Shown here one piece after another: positions 8,003-15,759 of a stretch of 64,000 nt of DNA. The stretch is from RGIG9115 sp045603225 (GTDB lineage: Bacteria > Bacillota > Clostridia > UBA1381): positions 1 through 64,000 of the forward strand of contig JAZULT010000103.1 of NCBI GenBank assembly GCA_045603225.1, read 5' to 3'. How positions within the stretch are numbered: the stretch's first letter is position 1; each line of letters opens with the position of its first letter. The translations under genes were made by a program, and so were the position numbers. Below the pieces are notes generated by a model that saw only the letters and a list, made by a program, of their open reading frames with translations, made no database searches and was not told where the DNA came from.

Positions 8003-8820
8003 AGTCTTACACCCACTTCGATTATAATTATTACTAAAACAATTGCAATAAACACCGCAAACGCTTTCATATCAGCTTTTCCGACATGACTCTCGTTCAT
8101 TTTTGTTCTGCCCTCACCGCCATGATAGCATCTCGCTTCCATGGCTGTAGCAAGCTCATCTGCACGTCTGAAAGCGCTTACAAAAAGCGGAACGAGTATC
8201 GGTATCATCGCCTTCGCTTTTTTTATAAGTCCTCCTGAATCAAAATCCGCACCTCTTGCCGACTGAGCTTTTATAATTTTATCTGTCTCATCCGCAAGTG
8301 TCGGAATAAATCTCAGCGCAATTGACATCATCATCGCAATTTCATGTGCCGGAACTTTTATTTTCTTCAAAGGATTCAGAAGTCTTTCTATCCCGTCAGT
8401 CAGCTTGAGCGGAGTTGTTGTCAGAGTCAGAACGGAAGTTCCTATCAAAAGATACATAAGTCTCACAACCATTAAAGCAGCTGTCTTTATACCTTCCTTG
8501 GTCACCGCCAAATCCCACTTACCAAAAACAGAAAACTCAAAAACAGGTTCACCGTCTGTAAGAAGTAAGTTCATTAGTGCCGTAAAAAGCAGTATGAAAA
8601 ACATTGGTTTAAGTCCTTTTAATATAAGCTTTAACGGAACACTGCAAATCATTACGAAAAATAAAGTGAAGACAGTTACGACCGCATATGAATACACAGA
8701 GCTTATTGTAAACAAAAGTATCATATACAAAAATGTAAGAATAAGCTTCATCTTCGGATCCATACGGTGAATAAAGGAATTTCCTTCAATATACTGTCCG
8801 ATTATAACATCTTTAAACAT
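7999..8820 (-). CDS. ecfT: Energy-coupling factor transporter, transmembrane subunit EcfT
   Basis: 273 aa integral membrane protein with several hydrophobic helices (for example LILTFLYMILLFTI and FFILLFTALMNLLL). It carries the two cytoplasmic coupling motifs that dock on the ATPases: ARGADFDSGG and EARCYHGGEG. EcfT links vitamin- or metal-binding S components to the EcfA1/EcfA2 ATPases in ECF importers. No S component is encoded here, so this is a group II (shared-module) system. AAAGGAGG lies 9 nt upstream of the ATG. The 5' end overlaps ecfA2 by 8 nt and the 3' end overlaps pyk by 4 nt. Confidence 0.93.
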   Translation of the reverse strand: MFKDVIIGQYIEGNSFIHRMDPKMKLILTFLYMILLFTISSVYSYAVVTVFTLFFVMICSVPLKLILKGLKPMFFILLFTALMNLLLTDGEPVFEFSVFGKWDLAVTKEGIKTAALMVVRLMYLLIGTSVLTLTTTPLKLTDGIERLLNPLKKIKVPAHEIAMMMSIALRFIPTLADETDKIIKAQSARGADFDSGGLIKKAKAMIPILVPLFVSAFRRADELATAMEARCYHGGEGRTKMNESHVGKADMKAFAVFIAIVLVIIIIEVGVRL

Positions 8821-9679
8821 TTTTGCCGACCTCCTTTGAAAGCAGTTCAGCTATTGCCTCTGCACCGTATTTAAGTGTATATACGTGCGGTGGCAGTTCA
8901 TACCCCGAATCACGCAGAACATCGGTAATCTTTGTTATCTGAGGAACAGAAAGTCCGATATTTTCAAGCTCACTGCCTCGTGAAAATACTTCAGCAACAG
9001 TTCCTGTCATAGCAATTTTCCCCTTATTCATAACAATTATGTGCTCTGCAATTCTTGCCACATCTTCCATAGAATGAGATACAAAAATTATCGTTATATC
9101 GGGACGCTGTTCATGAAGATTCTTTATCATTTCAAGTATTCCGTCACGGCCTTTCGGGTCGAGCCCTGCTACAGGCTCATCAAGAACAAGCACTGACGGT
9201 TCCATCGCAATTACCCCGGCAATCGCAACACGTCTTTTCTGTCCGCCAGATAACTCAAAAGGTGAACGTGTAAAATACTTTTCATTAACTCCAACTATTT
9301 CGCATGCCTTTTTTACACGTTCTTCCACTTCTTTCTCACCAAGACCGAGATTTTTAGGTCCATACGCAATATCGGCATAAACTGTCTCCTCAAAAAGCTG
9401 ATATTCCGGATACTGGAAAACAAGACCAACTTTTTTTCTTATATCCGTCTTCTTTGTCTTTTTATCAGTCACATCAACTCCGTCAATTACAACAGTTCCG
9501 CTGTCGGGAAGGACAAGAGCATTAAGATGCTGAATAAGAGTTGATTTTCCTGAACCCGTATGCCCAATCAATGCCACTATATCACCTGTCGGGATATCAA
9601 GACTGATATCGAACAAAGCCTGACTCTGATTTGACAAACCCTTACCGTATATATAGTTAACATTTTTAATTTCAATCAT
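8813..9679 (-). CDS. ecfA2: ECF transporter ATPase EcfA2
   Basis: 288 aa ABC ATPase. Walker A GHTGSGKST, Q-loop QYPEYQLFEETVYADIAYGP (typical of the A2 subunit), signature LSGGQKRR, Walker B VLVLDEPVAGLDP and H-loop FVSHSME are all present. The C-terminal tail (LENIGLSVPQITKI) is the ECF-specific helix region. It pairs with EcfA1 to power EcfT. ATG 9679 is chosen over the upstream GTG because GGAGG then sits 8 nt away. It overlaps ecfA1 by 8 nt. Confidence 0.93.
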   Translation of the reverse strand: MIEIKNVNYIYGKGLSNQSQALFDISLDIPTGDIVALIGHTGSGKSTLIQHLNALVLPDSGTVVIDGVDVTDKKTKKTDIRKKVGLVFQYPEYQLFEETVYADIAYGPKNLGLGEKEVEERVKKACEIVGVNEKYFTRSPFELSGGQKRRVAIAGVIAMEPSVLVLDEPVAGLDPKGRDGILEMIKNLHEQRPDITIIFVSHSMEDVARIAEHIIVMNKGKIAMTGTVAEVFSRGSELENIGLSVPQITKITDVLRDSGYELPPHVYTLKYGAEAIAELLSKEVGKNV

Positions 9680-10538
9680 GTGCTGCACCTCCGTCCGTAT
9701 TCAGAACATCAGATATGGCTTTAACGCAATCTTCAACAGTTATAACATGAGGAATATTGAATCCTTTTTTTCTCAATATATATGAAAGCTCTGTCGCCTG
9801 AGGCACGTCGAGACCAATATTTTTAAGTGTATCTATTTCTTTGAACACTTCAAAAGGTGTATTATCAAAAAGTATTTGTCCGTCGTCCATTACAACAACC
9901 CTGTCAGCAACAGCCGCCTCATCCATATAATGAGTTATAAGAACAACAGTAACATTTTTTTCTCTGTTGATTCTGCGTATAGTATTAATAACTTCTTTCC
10001 TGCCCTGAGGGTCAAGCATAGCAGTAGGTTCATCAAGGACAATGTATTTAGGCTCCATTGCAAGCACCGATGCAATTGCAATTCTCTGTTTTTGTCCACC
10101 CGACAATTTTGACGGCTGAAAACGTCTGAACTCATACATTCCTACAGTTTTAAGACACTCATCAACACGCTTCCGTATTTCTTCCGAAGGCACTCCGAGA
10201 TTTTCAGGCGCAAACGCAACATCATCCTCAACCACAGCCGCTACAATCTGATTATCAGGATTCTGAAATACCATTCCCACATCAGAGCGTATTTCAAGAA
10301 GCTTATCCTCATCCTTAGTATTCCTACCGTCAACAAGACAATCTCCCACCACCGGAACAAGAATACCGTTCATATGTTTTGCAATAGTTGACTTTCCCGA
10401 ACCGTTATGTCCGAGGATAGCCACAAATTCGCCTTCCTTAACCGTCAGGGATATATTATCAAGAACTTTATTTTCAATTACTCTCCCATCAACTTCTTCT
10501 TTCCGATAGCTGTAGGAAACATTTTTAATTTCTATCAT
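9672..10538 (-). CDS. ecfA1: ECF transporter ATPase EcfA1
   Basis: 288 aa ABC ATPase and the first gene of the operon. Walker A GHNGSGKST, Q-loop QNPDNQIVAAVVEDDVAFGP-like (here VAFAPENLG, typical of A1), signature LSGGQKQR, Walker B YIVLDEPTAMLDP and H-loop LITHYMDE. The C-terminal LKNIGLDVPQATEL parallels the same segment in EcfA2. GAGGAA about 12 nt upstream of the ATG is the probable ribosome binding site. I saw no riboswitch-like structure upstream. Confidence 0.93.
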   Translation of the reverse strand: MIEIKNVSYSYRKEEVDGRVIENKVLDNISLTVKEGEFVAILGHNGSGKSTIAKHMNGILVPVVGDCLVDGRNTKDEDKLLEIRSDVGMVFQNPDNQIVAAVVEDDVAFAPENLGVPSEEIRKRVDECLKTVGMYEFRRFQPSKLSGGQKQRIAIASVLAMEPKYIVLDEPTAMLDPQGRKEVINTIRRINREKNVTVVLITHYMDEAAVADRVVVMDDGQILFDNTPFEVFKEIDTLKNIGLDVPQATELSYILRKKGFNIPHVITVEDCVKAISDVLNTDGGAAHD

Positions 10539-10605
10539 AATTATAACCGTTCCTCATAAAAAATAAATCACTTTAATTGTATCATATTTTTTTCCAAAAA
10601 TAAAT

Positions 10606-10651
10606 ACCCACAATTACTTTATGTGCAAATACACAAAAAATAATTATGGGT
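10606..10651 (-). terminator. Probable terminator of trxA
   Basis: Eleven-base arms ACCCACAATTA (10606-10616) and TAATTATGGGT (10641-10651), with one wobble pair, lie about 20 nt after the trxA stop and are followed on the minus strand by a T-rich stretch. Confidence 0.55.
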
Positions 10652-10670
10652 AAATCAATTAATTTGACTG

Positions 10671-10979
10671 TTATTTAACCATGTCAAGAATTTCAGATTT
10701 AGAAATTACACCAACTGAACGTTTAACTTCTTCTCCATCCTTCATAACAACAAGAGTCGGAATACTCATAACACCGAATTTAATCGCAAGTTCTCCTTCG
10801 TCATCAACATTTACCTTGCAAACCTTGATATCATCATTTTCTTCTGCAACTTCATCCACAACAGGAGATAGCATTTTGCATGGTCCGCACCATGTAGCCC
10901 AGAAATCTATCAATACAGGCTTGTCCGAATTTACTACTACATCATCAAAATTATTTTTCGTTAATGTTATTACACTCAT
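10671..10979 (-). CDS. trxA: Thioredoxin
   Basis: 102 aa, complete single thioredoxin fold. It has the redox-active WCGPC centre (around residues 28-32 in FWATWCGPCKM) and the conserved cis-proline in MSIPTLVVMKDG. It reduces protein disulfides in the cytoplasm. ATG 10979 is chosen because GGAGGATGATAAT precedes it; the longer frame starts inside that Shine-Dalgarno. Monocistronic, with its own promoter (11032-11060). No thioredoxin reductase gene is nearby. Confidence 0.95.
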   Translation of the reverse strand: MSVITLTKNNFDDVVVNSDKPVLIDFWATWCGPCKMLSPVVDEVAEENDDIKVCKVNVDDEGELAIKFGVMSIPTLVVMKDGEEVKRSVGVISKSEILDMVK

Positions 10980-11031
10980 ATTATCATCCTCCATTTATCA
11001 AACTTCAACAAAAAAATTGTTTCTGCAAAAT

Positions 11032-11060
11032 ATTATATCATAAAGTTTTATAAAAAACAA
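11032..11060 (-). promoter_or_regulatory. Promoter of trxA
   Basis: Minus strand: TTGTTT (11055-11060), exactly 17 bp, TATAAT (11032-11037), about 50 nt upstream of the start codon. Confidence 0.65.
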
Positions 11061-11099
11061 TACAATTTCAAAAAAAATATATTTTTTTTCAAAAAAAGC

Positions 11100-11128
11100 T
11101 TGACAAACACAAAAATTTATGGTAAAAT
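11100..11128 (+). promoter_or_regulatory. Promoter of tRNA-Lys
   Basis: Consensus TTGACA (11100-11105), 17-bp spacer, TAAAAT (11123-11128), 22 nt before the mature tRNA 5' end. Confidence 0.8.
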
Positions 11129-11150
11129 AGCTTTGTTGTTCACGAGACAT

Positions 11151-11226
11151 GCGTGATTAGCTCAGTTGGTAGAGCACCTGACTCTTAATCAGGGTGTCCA
11201 GGGTTCGAGCCCCTGATCGCGTACCA
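11151..11226 (+). tRNA. tRNA-Lys (anticodon CTT), CCA encoded
   Basis: 76 nt cloverleaf. The acceptor GCGTGAT pairs with ATCGCGT and includes a G1-U72 wobble and a second U-G pair. The D arm is GCTC AGTTGGTA GAGC, the anticodon arm CCTGA-CTCTTAA-TCAGG (anticodon CTT), and the T arm CAGGG-TTCGAGC-CCCTG. CCA is encoded. The 3' end from 11207 is duplicated 163 bp downstream. Confidence 0.95.
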
Positions 11227-11496
11227 AAAAACCAAGCTTAATGCTTGGTTTTTTTATATTTCTCAGGCGAGAACCCGTAGGGTGAGATACGCCCGAGTCC
11301 AAATCTCTGATTTGGTTAACGAGAGCCATACAGTGGTGTTCTGAATCTCTGATTCAGGTAACACCGTTGGAGCCCCTGATCGCGTACCAAAAACCAAGCT
11401 TAGTGCTTGGTTTTTTTGTATTTCAGGGGCGAGAACCCGTAGGGTGAGATGCGCCCGAGTCCAAATCTCTGATTTGGTTAACGAGAGCCATACAGT
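11207..11496 (+). repeat. Tandem duplication of the tRNA-Lys 3' end with a structured downstream segment
   Basis: Unit A (11207-11334) and unit B (11370-11496) are nearly identical over about 127 bp. Each starts with the last 20 bases of the tRNA, then the AAACCAAGC hairpin terminator, then a segment with CGAGAACCCGTAGGGTGAGAT and a CCAAAT-CTCTG-ATTTGG hairpin, ending GAGAGCCATACAGT. A 35-bp spacer (11335-11369) is itself a hairpin (GGTGTT-CTGAAT-CTCTG-ATTCAG), sharing the AATCTCTGATT core. Unit B lacks the tRNA 5' half. The stretch between the tRNA and the LacI promoter contains no protein gene. Confidence 0.85.
11228..11255 (+). terminator. Terminator of tRNA-Lys
   Basis: AAACCAAGC/GCTTGGTTT hairpin with a 5-nt loop followed by seven or more T. 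A second copy lies at about 11389-11418 in the duplicated unit. Confidence 0.85.
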
Positions 11497-11535
11497 AGGT
11501 TTAGACTATACTCTTGCGAATTTTTTTAAAAATAA

Positions 11536-11548
11536 CGAAAAATTTTCT
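11536..11548 (+). promoter_or_regulatory. Candidate LacI-type operator upstream of the LacI regulator gene
   Basis: CGAAAAATTTTCT, a near-palindrome within AATAACGAAAAATTTTCTTA, sits 8 bp upstream of the -35 box. It matches the two perfect CGAAA-N3-TTTCG palindromes upstream of the operon that starts at 29412, including the flanking AATAA and TAAAA. Confidence 0.5.
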
Positions 11549-11555
11549 TAAAATA

Positions 11556-11584
11556 TTGATTTTTATTTCAAAGTATGTTATAGT
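11556..11584 (+). promoter_or_regulatory. Promoter of the LacI-family regulator
   Basis: TTGATT (11556-11561), 17 bp, TATAGT (11579-11584), 32 nt before the ATG at 11616. Confidence 0.7.
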
Positions 11585-11615
11585 ATATTTAACTAAAACA
11601 AAAAAAGGTGATATT

Positions 11616-12593
11616 ATGTCTTTATCAAAAATAGCAAAATTCTGCGGTTGTTCTGTATCAACAGTCTCCAAAGCATTCCATGACAGCCCTGAAGTAAGTA
11701 CGAAAACTAAAGAAAAAATTTTCGATATTGCTCAAAGTCTCGGATACTATAATAAATACTATAAACCAACCATGGACTATAAAACCATAGCCGTATTATG
11801 CCCGGATATTAACAGTCCTTTTTACTGCTCTCTTCTGAATACACTGCAGAACAAAATTGAGAAAAAAGGAGACCTTATGGTTGTCTCCATCTGTCAGTTT
11901 AACAAAACATCAATACATAAACAGCTTAAATATTTCTCAAGCACCAATTCCGTGCATGGAATGATTTTACTTGATAATTCAGATAACATTTCCATACCAC
12001 CTAAATTTCCTTTCGTTTCATTCTGCAGTTCAGACTCTTTCTCCTGTGATTGCATTATGAAAGACGGTTCGGGAATTGATCAGGCAATCCAATACTTTAA
12101 AAACATGGGACACCGTAAAATCGGATATATTGGTGAAATCATGGCAGGAAAGCGCCGATTAGAGTTTGTAAATGCTATGATGAAACATAATCTTCCTATA
12201 GATGAAAACTATATAATTGTTTCAAAAGAAAGAAATGAGATTGCAGGATATTACGGAATGGATGAGATTCTATCCCTGGATTCCCGTCCGACAGCAATTT
12301 TTGCATCTTATGATATGATTGCTCTGGGTGCAATTCAACGCATTAAGGAGTACGGACTCAGCGTTCCTGATGATTTTTCAATAATAGGTTATGACAACAT
12401 AACTACCCTGAAGTACATTTCACCGTCACTAACAACAATTGCTCAGCCGATTGATGCAATGACGGATGCTCTTCTTGAGCTTTTGTATCAGCGAATTAAA
12501 CATATAGCACCGGCTGAACCGCAGCGTGTTTATATTTCCGATATGCTTATGATAAGAGATTCTGTACGACGTTTAGATGACACAGCAAGATAA
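11616..12593 (+). CDS. LacI-family transcriptional regulator
   Basis: 325 aa. The N-terminal helix-turn-helix is SLSKIAKFCGCSVSTVSKAFH (residues 2-22), with the hinge after about residue 55. The periplasmic-binding-protein-like sensor domain follows (KTIAVLCPDINSPFYCSLL; FASYDMIALGAIQRIKEYG; the closing IIGYDN). ATG 11616 is preferred because AAGGTGAT precedes it and because the DNA-binding helix then begins at residue 2; the longer frame from 11514 runs through the promoter. It faces the cluster A operon, whose promoter carries paired palindromes resembling one upstream of this gene. I infer that it autoregulates and controls cluster A. The effector sugar is unknown. Confidence 0.9.
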   Translation: MSLSKIAKFCGCSVSTVSKAFHDSPEVSTKTKEKIFDIAQSLGYYNKYYKPTMDYKTIAVLCPDINSPFYCSLLNTLQNKIEKKGDLMVVSICQFNKTSIHKQLKYFSSTNSVHGMILLDNSDNISIPPKFPFVSFCSSDSFSCDCIMKDGSGIDQAIQYFKNMGHRKIGYIGEIMAGKRRLEFVNAMMKHNLPIDENYIIVSKERNEIAGYYGMDEILSLDSRPTAIFASYDMIALGAIQRIKEYGLSVPDDFSIIGYDNITTLKYISPSLTTIAQPIDAMTDALLELLYQRIKHIAPAEPQRVYISDMLMIRDSVRRLDDTAR

Positions 12594-12603
12594 TTTTTAC
12601 ACT

Positions 12604-12650
12604 AAAAACACCTTTCCGTTCCAACCTAAGGAGCAGAAAGGTGTTTTTTT
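12604..12650. terminator. Bidirectional terminator between the LacI gene and cluster A
   Basis: AAACACCTTTC/GAAAGGTGTTT arms with a loop of about 20 nt followed by a T run. It serves the LacI gene on the plus strand and, just beyond the stop codon of 12649, the cluster A operon on the minus strand. Confidence 0.8.
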
Positions 12651-15600
12651 AATTTATAAACACTCTTGCCACTGAATCAGACATCACATTTCCGTTATAA
12701 CTGTCTAATGCAACAACTTCTATACCATATATTATTTCGTCTGCCAAAGCTGAAATTCTGATACTGTTCTCGCTTCCTGCTTTCATTACAGACTTATAGG
12801 ACGCATGGTCAATAACCTCACCGTCAGCCCCCAACATCTTGAGCATCAGCACTCCTGTAGCGTAATAATTAAGGCTGTTTACTAACTTAATATCGCACAG
12901 AACCGATTTATCAGTATGTTTTACATCTGTTATCTCAACCGTAAACGGTAAGCTCTCGCCTACTGTTATCATCTTTCCGTTGTTTTCTTCCTGACCTGAC
13001 GATACCGATTTCACAAGATATGTTCCACTCTCTTTATATGTATAGCTTTGTCCGGAAACAGTCTCCAATAATTCTGTCATACCGTTTTTAAGAACCTTAT
13101 ATACATTAGCAGTATTTCTGTCATCATTCGCATATGTCCATCTTATAACAGAATCATATGCAGAAATTTTATTAACCGTATTCGGATTACTGATAAATTT
13201 CTTTTCAAGAAGAACAGGAGTATAACCGATAAGCTCTACACTATCCTGCATTACAGAATCAGTTATTAATTCTTTCATACCTGTAACCTTTTTACCGTCA
13301 AAATACACTTCAATACTTTGTGCATCGTTATAAGTCAGATTTGAAGCATTAATCAGAATCCCTGAGCTGTCAGCAGTATATGTCCAGTCAATATTCGCCG
13401 GAATTTCGCCGGACAGCGTTTTAAGCATAACTCTTGCAAGTCCGAAATCACTCATATAATCAAGCAGACTCTCTGCGATATCAGACACTGTACCGTTTGA
13501 CAAATACAAATATCCTCCGGTAATAGCATCAGAACTGCCTCTTGTATTTTTATATACATCCTTTGCAAAAGAACCGTCGGAGTAAATAACCTTACCACCT
13601 TTTGCGATAAAGCCATTTACCGCCTCAAGAGCTTCATCAGTGCAATAACCGGCACCCGGAATTACCAACAACTTGTAATTATTAAGTGTACTTATGCTCT
13701 TGTCAGACACAATTCCCGGCTTCTTTCCAATACTTAAAAGTGCTTTATAAGTATTCATCATCTTTTTTGAATAAGTACTATCATACAGTCTTGACGGCTT
13801 TGAGTACCACAATGCAACATCAGAGCCTGACTGACTGAGGCACGCAAGCTTATCAGACAATCTCGCAAGGTCAAGTGACCTTTTACCTGTTTCAGCAATT
13901 ATGTCAGGACGTGTCAATGCCCCGTTATATATCGCAGATGAACTGTCACGGCTTCTTTCCCACACCCAAAGTGTAGACATACTTCTGCCATGAACCGCCC
14001 CCTGCCATAAGCTGTTGCCCAGGTGCATACGCTGTTTTTCACTGTATTCCTCATTTTTGTCATTAATCAGATGATCTTCAGAATTATATACAGGCTTCCC
14101 TACCGCTGAACTTTGATAATCGTATAAGAACATAGTTCTATAATAAGTATCAGGACTTTCTATGATATCATAAGAGTCATTCCCAGCCCAGTCTGAAACT
14201 TCACCAAGAAGGTCAATATCTGTTCCGCGAGTAAGATACAGTCTGTCATCAAGCTCTTTCGTACTTCCTTCAATAATCCCCATCATTTTTGTATTTACAG
14301 GAACATCCGGTAAATATTCATCTACAATTTCTGCCATCCAACCATGCCAGTCAGCAAGAGTTTTATCATTAAACTCTATCCAGTCGTAGGCGAGAGCATC
14401 GTACGCTGTAACATCTTCCGGCATTCTTATATCCGAAAAATCAGAATAAGACTTCCCGTAAGCTTCATTTAAAGCATCTATATCTCCATGTACATCTTTT
14501 AAGTAGTCCTGAAACAACGGATTATAAAATTCAGGATAATCAGTTGTCTTAAAAACAGGCTCGTTCGCAAGCACGATACTCGACAGTGCCTTATATCCGA
14601 CCAGGTTTGGTAAAATTGTCCGCAGATAATTTTCCAGAACTTCTTTTGCCTCAGGAGCATTAATATTATACTTTAAAAATCCGGATGCATCAGGGTTATA
14701 TATATCCCCTTCAATATTTGTCGGGAAATAATGCGGTGACAACAACAAATTTACTGAAATATTGTTTCTTTCCGCTTTATTCAGCGCATCAATTATATAC
14801 CCCATGCTGTTTAAATATGAACGCCCCTCATCAAACCCAGGATTTTTCAGAAGGTTGTCACTTACAACATTCCCCTCACTGTCAAGTTCATATAAATAAC
14901 AATCATCAAAATACCCTTTCAACACCCCGCTGACTGCAATTGTGAATTGTAACTGTTCCCTGTCAGCCTCCGTGGTATATGTCCCTCCTGTATTTGTCCA
15001 GGCAGTTGACTGTGCGAACAACTTTCTCCCTTTAGATTCTACACCGTTCAAGGATACATAGTTTGTGAAGTTATCCATTTGAGTAATACGGCTGTAGCAA
15101 CCAAACTGATATGTTGTGTTTGGCTTACAGTCTACCATTTGCGAAAACATATAATACACATTAACTGTTTCTTCGGTCAGATTATTCACATAAAGAGAAG
15201 ATACACCGTTTCTTTTAAAATCCGTAGAGCTTTTTACGGTTATATCCGGCGCACCGTTTGAATCTTCTTTCCAGTTCGGCTCCTCATTTCTGACACTTGT
15301 AGGCCCGATTTCAATCTGGATATTGCTGGCTCCGAAATCCTGAAACTCAGGAATATCCTTTTGAGCTAAATCAAAATGACCGTAGCCTACAGAAAATATA
15401 TTCATATTTCTTCTGATTACATTTTTCGGATATTCAGTTCCATTTATATATGCATTAAGCTTTTCCTTTGTTTCATTGTACAGTCTTGTTATCTGCGCAT
15501 CATTATAGTCAAGAATATTGGAATCCACACCGTTTTGGGCATCTGCGTTCATGTATTTTTCAAAACGCTCGATAACCTTGTAATTGACCATCTCATAGTC

Positions 15601-15741
15601 GGTAGAAATGCCCATGCTTTCGCATTGTTCAATCAAACTGCCAAGCTCCGATACCATCGCAGTATAATCATACTCTGCATACACTGAAAAAGCCGGAATC
15701 AGCAATGCAACTGTTAAAATCAAAGTGATTAATTTTTTCAT
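12649..15741 (-). CDS. Secreted GH42-like (clan GH-A) glycoside hydrolase with an inserted CBM, no anchor
   Basis: 1030 aa. Signal peptide 1-22 (ends SVYA). Residues 24-105 are a helical segment shared by all four paralogues in the window (STDYEMVNYKVIERF). The TIM barrel starts near 112 (FSVGYGHFD; IQIEIGPTSV), is interrupted at about 151-305 by a CBM4/9-type beta-sandwich (VKSSTDFKRNGVSSLYV up to FDDCYLYE), then resumes (NLLLSPHYFP). Likely acid/base E394 (LANEP) and nucleophile E555 (YNSEDH), 161 residues apart. A flavodoxin-like trimerisation-type domain follows (about 640-790), then beta domains. No SLH repeats, so probably secreted free or held by another subunit. Substrate unknown; GH42 members are mostly beta-galactosidases. 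Last gene of the cluster A operon. Confidence 0.75.
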   Translation of the reverse strand: MKKLITLILTVALLIPAFSVYAEYDYTAMVSELGSLIEQCESMGISTDYEMVNYKVIERFEKYMNADAQNGVDSNILDYNDAQITRLYNETKEKLNAYINGTEYPKNVIRRNMNIFSVGYGHFDLAQKDIPEFQDFGASNIQIEIGPTSVRNEEPNWKEDSNGAPDITVKSSTDFKRNGVSSLYVNNLTEETVNVYYMFSQMVDCKPNTTYQFGCYSRITQMDNFTNYVSLNGVESKGRKLFAQSTAWTNTGGTYTTEADREQLQFTIAVSGVLKGYFDDCYLYELDSEGNVVSDNLLKNPGFDEGRSYLNSMGYIIDALNKAERNNISVNLLLSPHYFPTNIEGDIYNPDASGFLKYNINAPEAKEVLENYLRTILPNLVGYKALSSIVLANEPVFKTTDYPEFYNPLFQDYLKDVHGDIDALNEAYGKSYSDFSDIRMPEDVTAYDALAYDWIEFNDKTLADWHGWMAEIVDEYLPDVPVNTKMMGIIEGSTKELDDRLYLTRGTDIDLLGEVSDWAGNDSYDIIESPDTYYRTMFLYDYQSSAVGKPVYNSEDHLINDKNEEYSEKQRMHLGNSLWQGAVHGRSMSTLWVWERSRDSSSAIYNGALTRPDIIAETGKRSLDLARLSDKLACLSQSGSDVALWYSKPSRLYDSTYSKKMMNTYKALLSIGKKPGIVSDKSISTLNNYKLLVIPGAGYCTDEALEAVNGFIAKGGKVIYSDGSFAKDVYKNTRGSSDAITGGYLYLSNGTVSDIAESLLDYMSDFGLARVMLKTLSGEIPANIDWTYTADSSGILINASNLTYNDAQSIEVYFDGKKVTGMKELITDSVMQDSVELIGYTPVLLEKKFISNPNTVNKISAYDSVIRWTYANDDRNTANVYKVLKNGMTELLETVSGQSYTYKESGTYLVKSVSSGQEENNGKMITVGESLPFTVEITDVKHTDKSVLCDIKLVNSLNYYATGVLMLKMLGADGEVIDHASYKSVMKAGSENSIRISALADEIIYGIEVVALDSYNGNVMSDSVARVFIN

Positions 15742-15759
15742 TACACACCTCTCTTAAAC

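Noticed and set aside
7370..8089. 239-codon plus-strand open frame antisense to pyruvate kinase
   Set aside because: It lies entirely opposite a complete conserved gene and the end of ecfT, and its translation resembles no protein family. Treated as a shadow frame.
10539..10670. Riboswitch upstream of the ECF operon
   Set aside because: The gap is only 132 bp and its one clear structure is best explained as the trxA terminator. I could not match a TPP, FMN, cobalamin or folate aptamer.
11370..11389. A second tRNA gene at the duplicated tRNA-Lys 3' end
   Set aside because: Only the T-arm 3' strand, acceptor 3' strand and CCA are present; the D and anticodon arms are missing.
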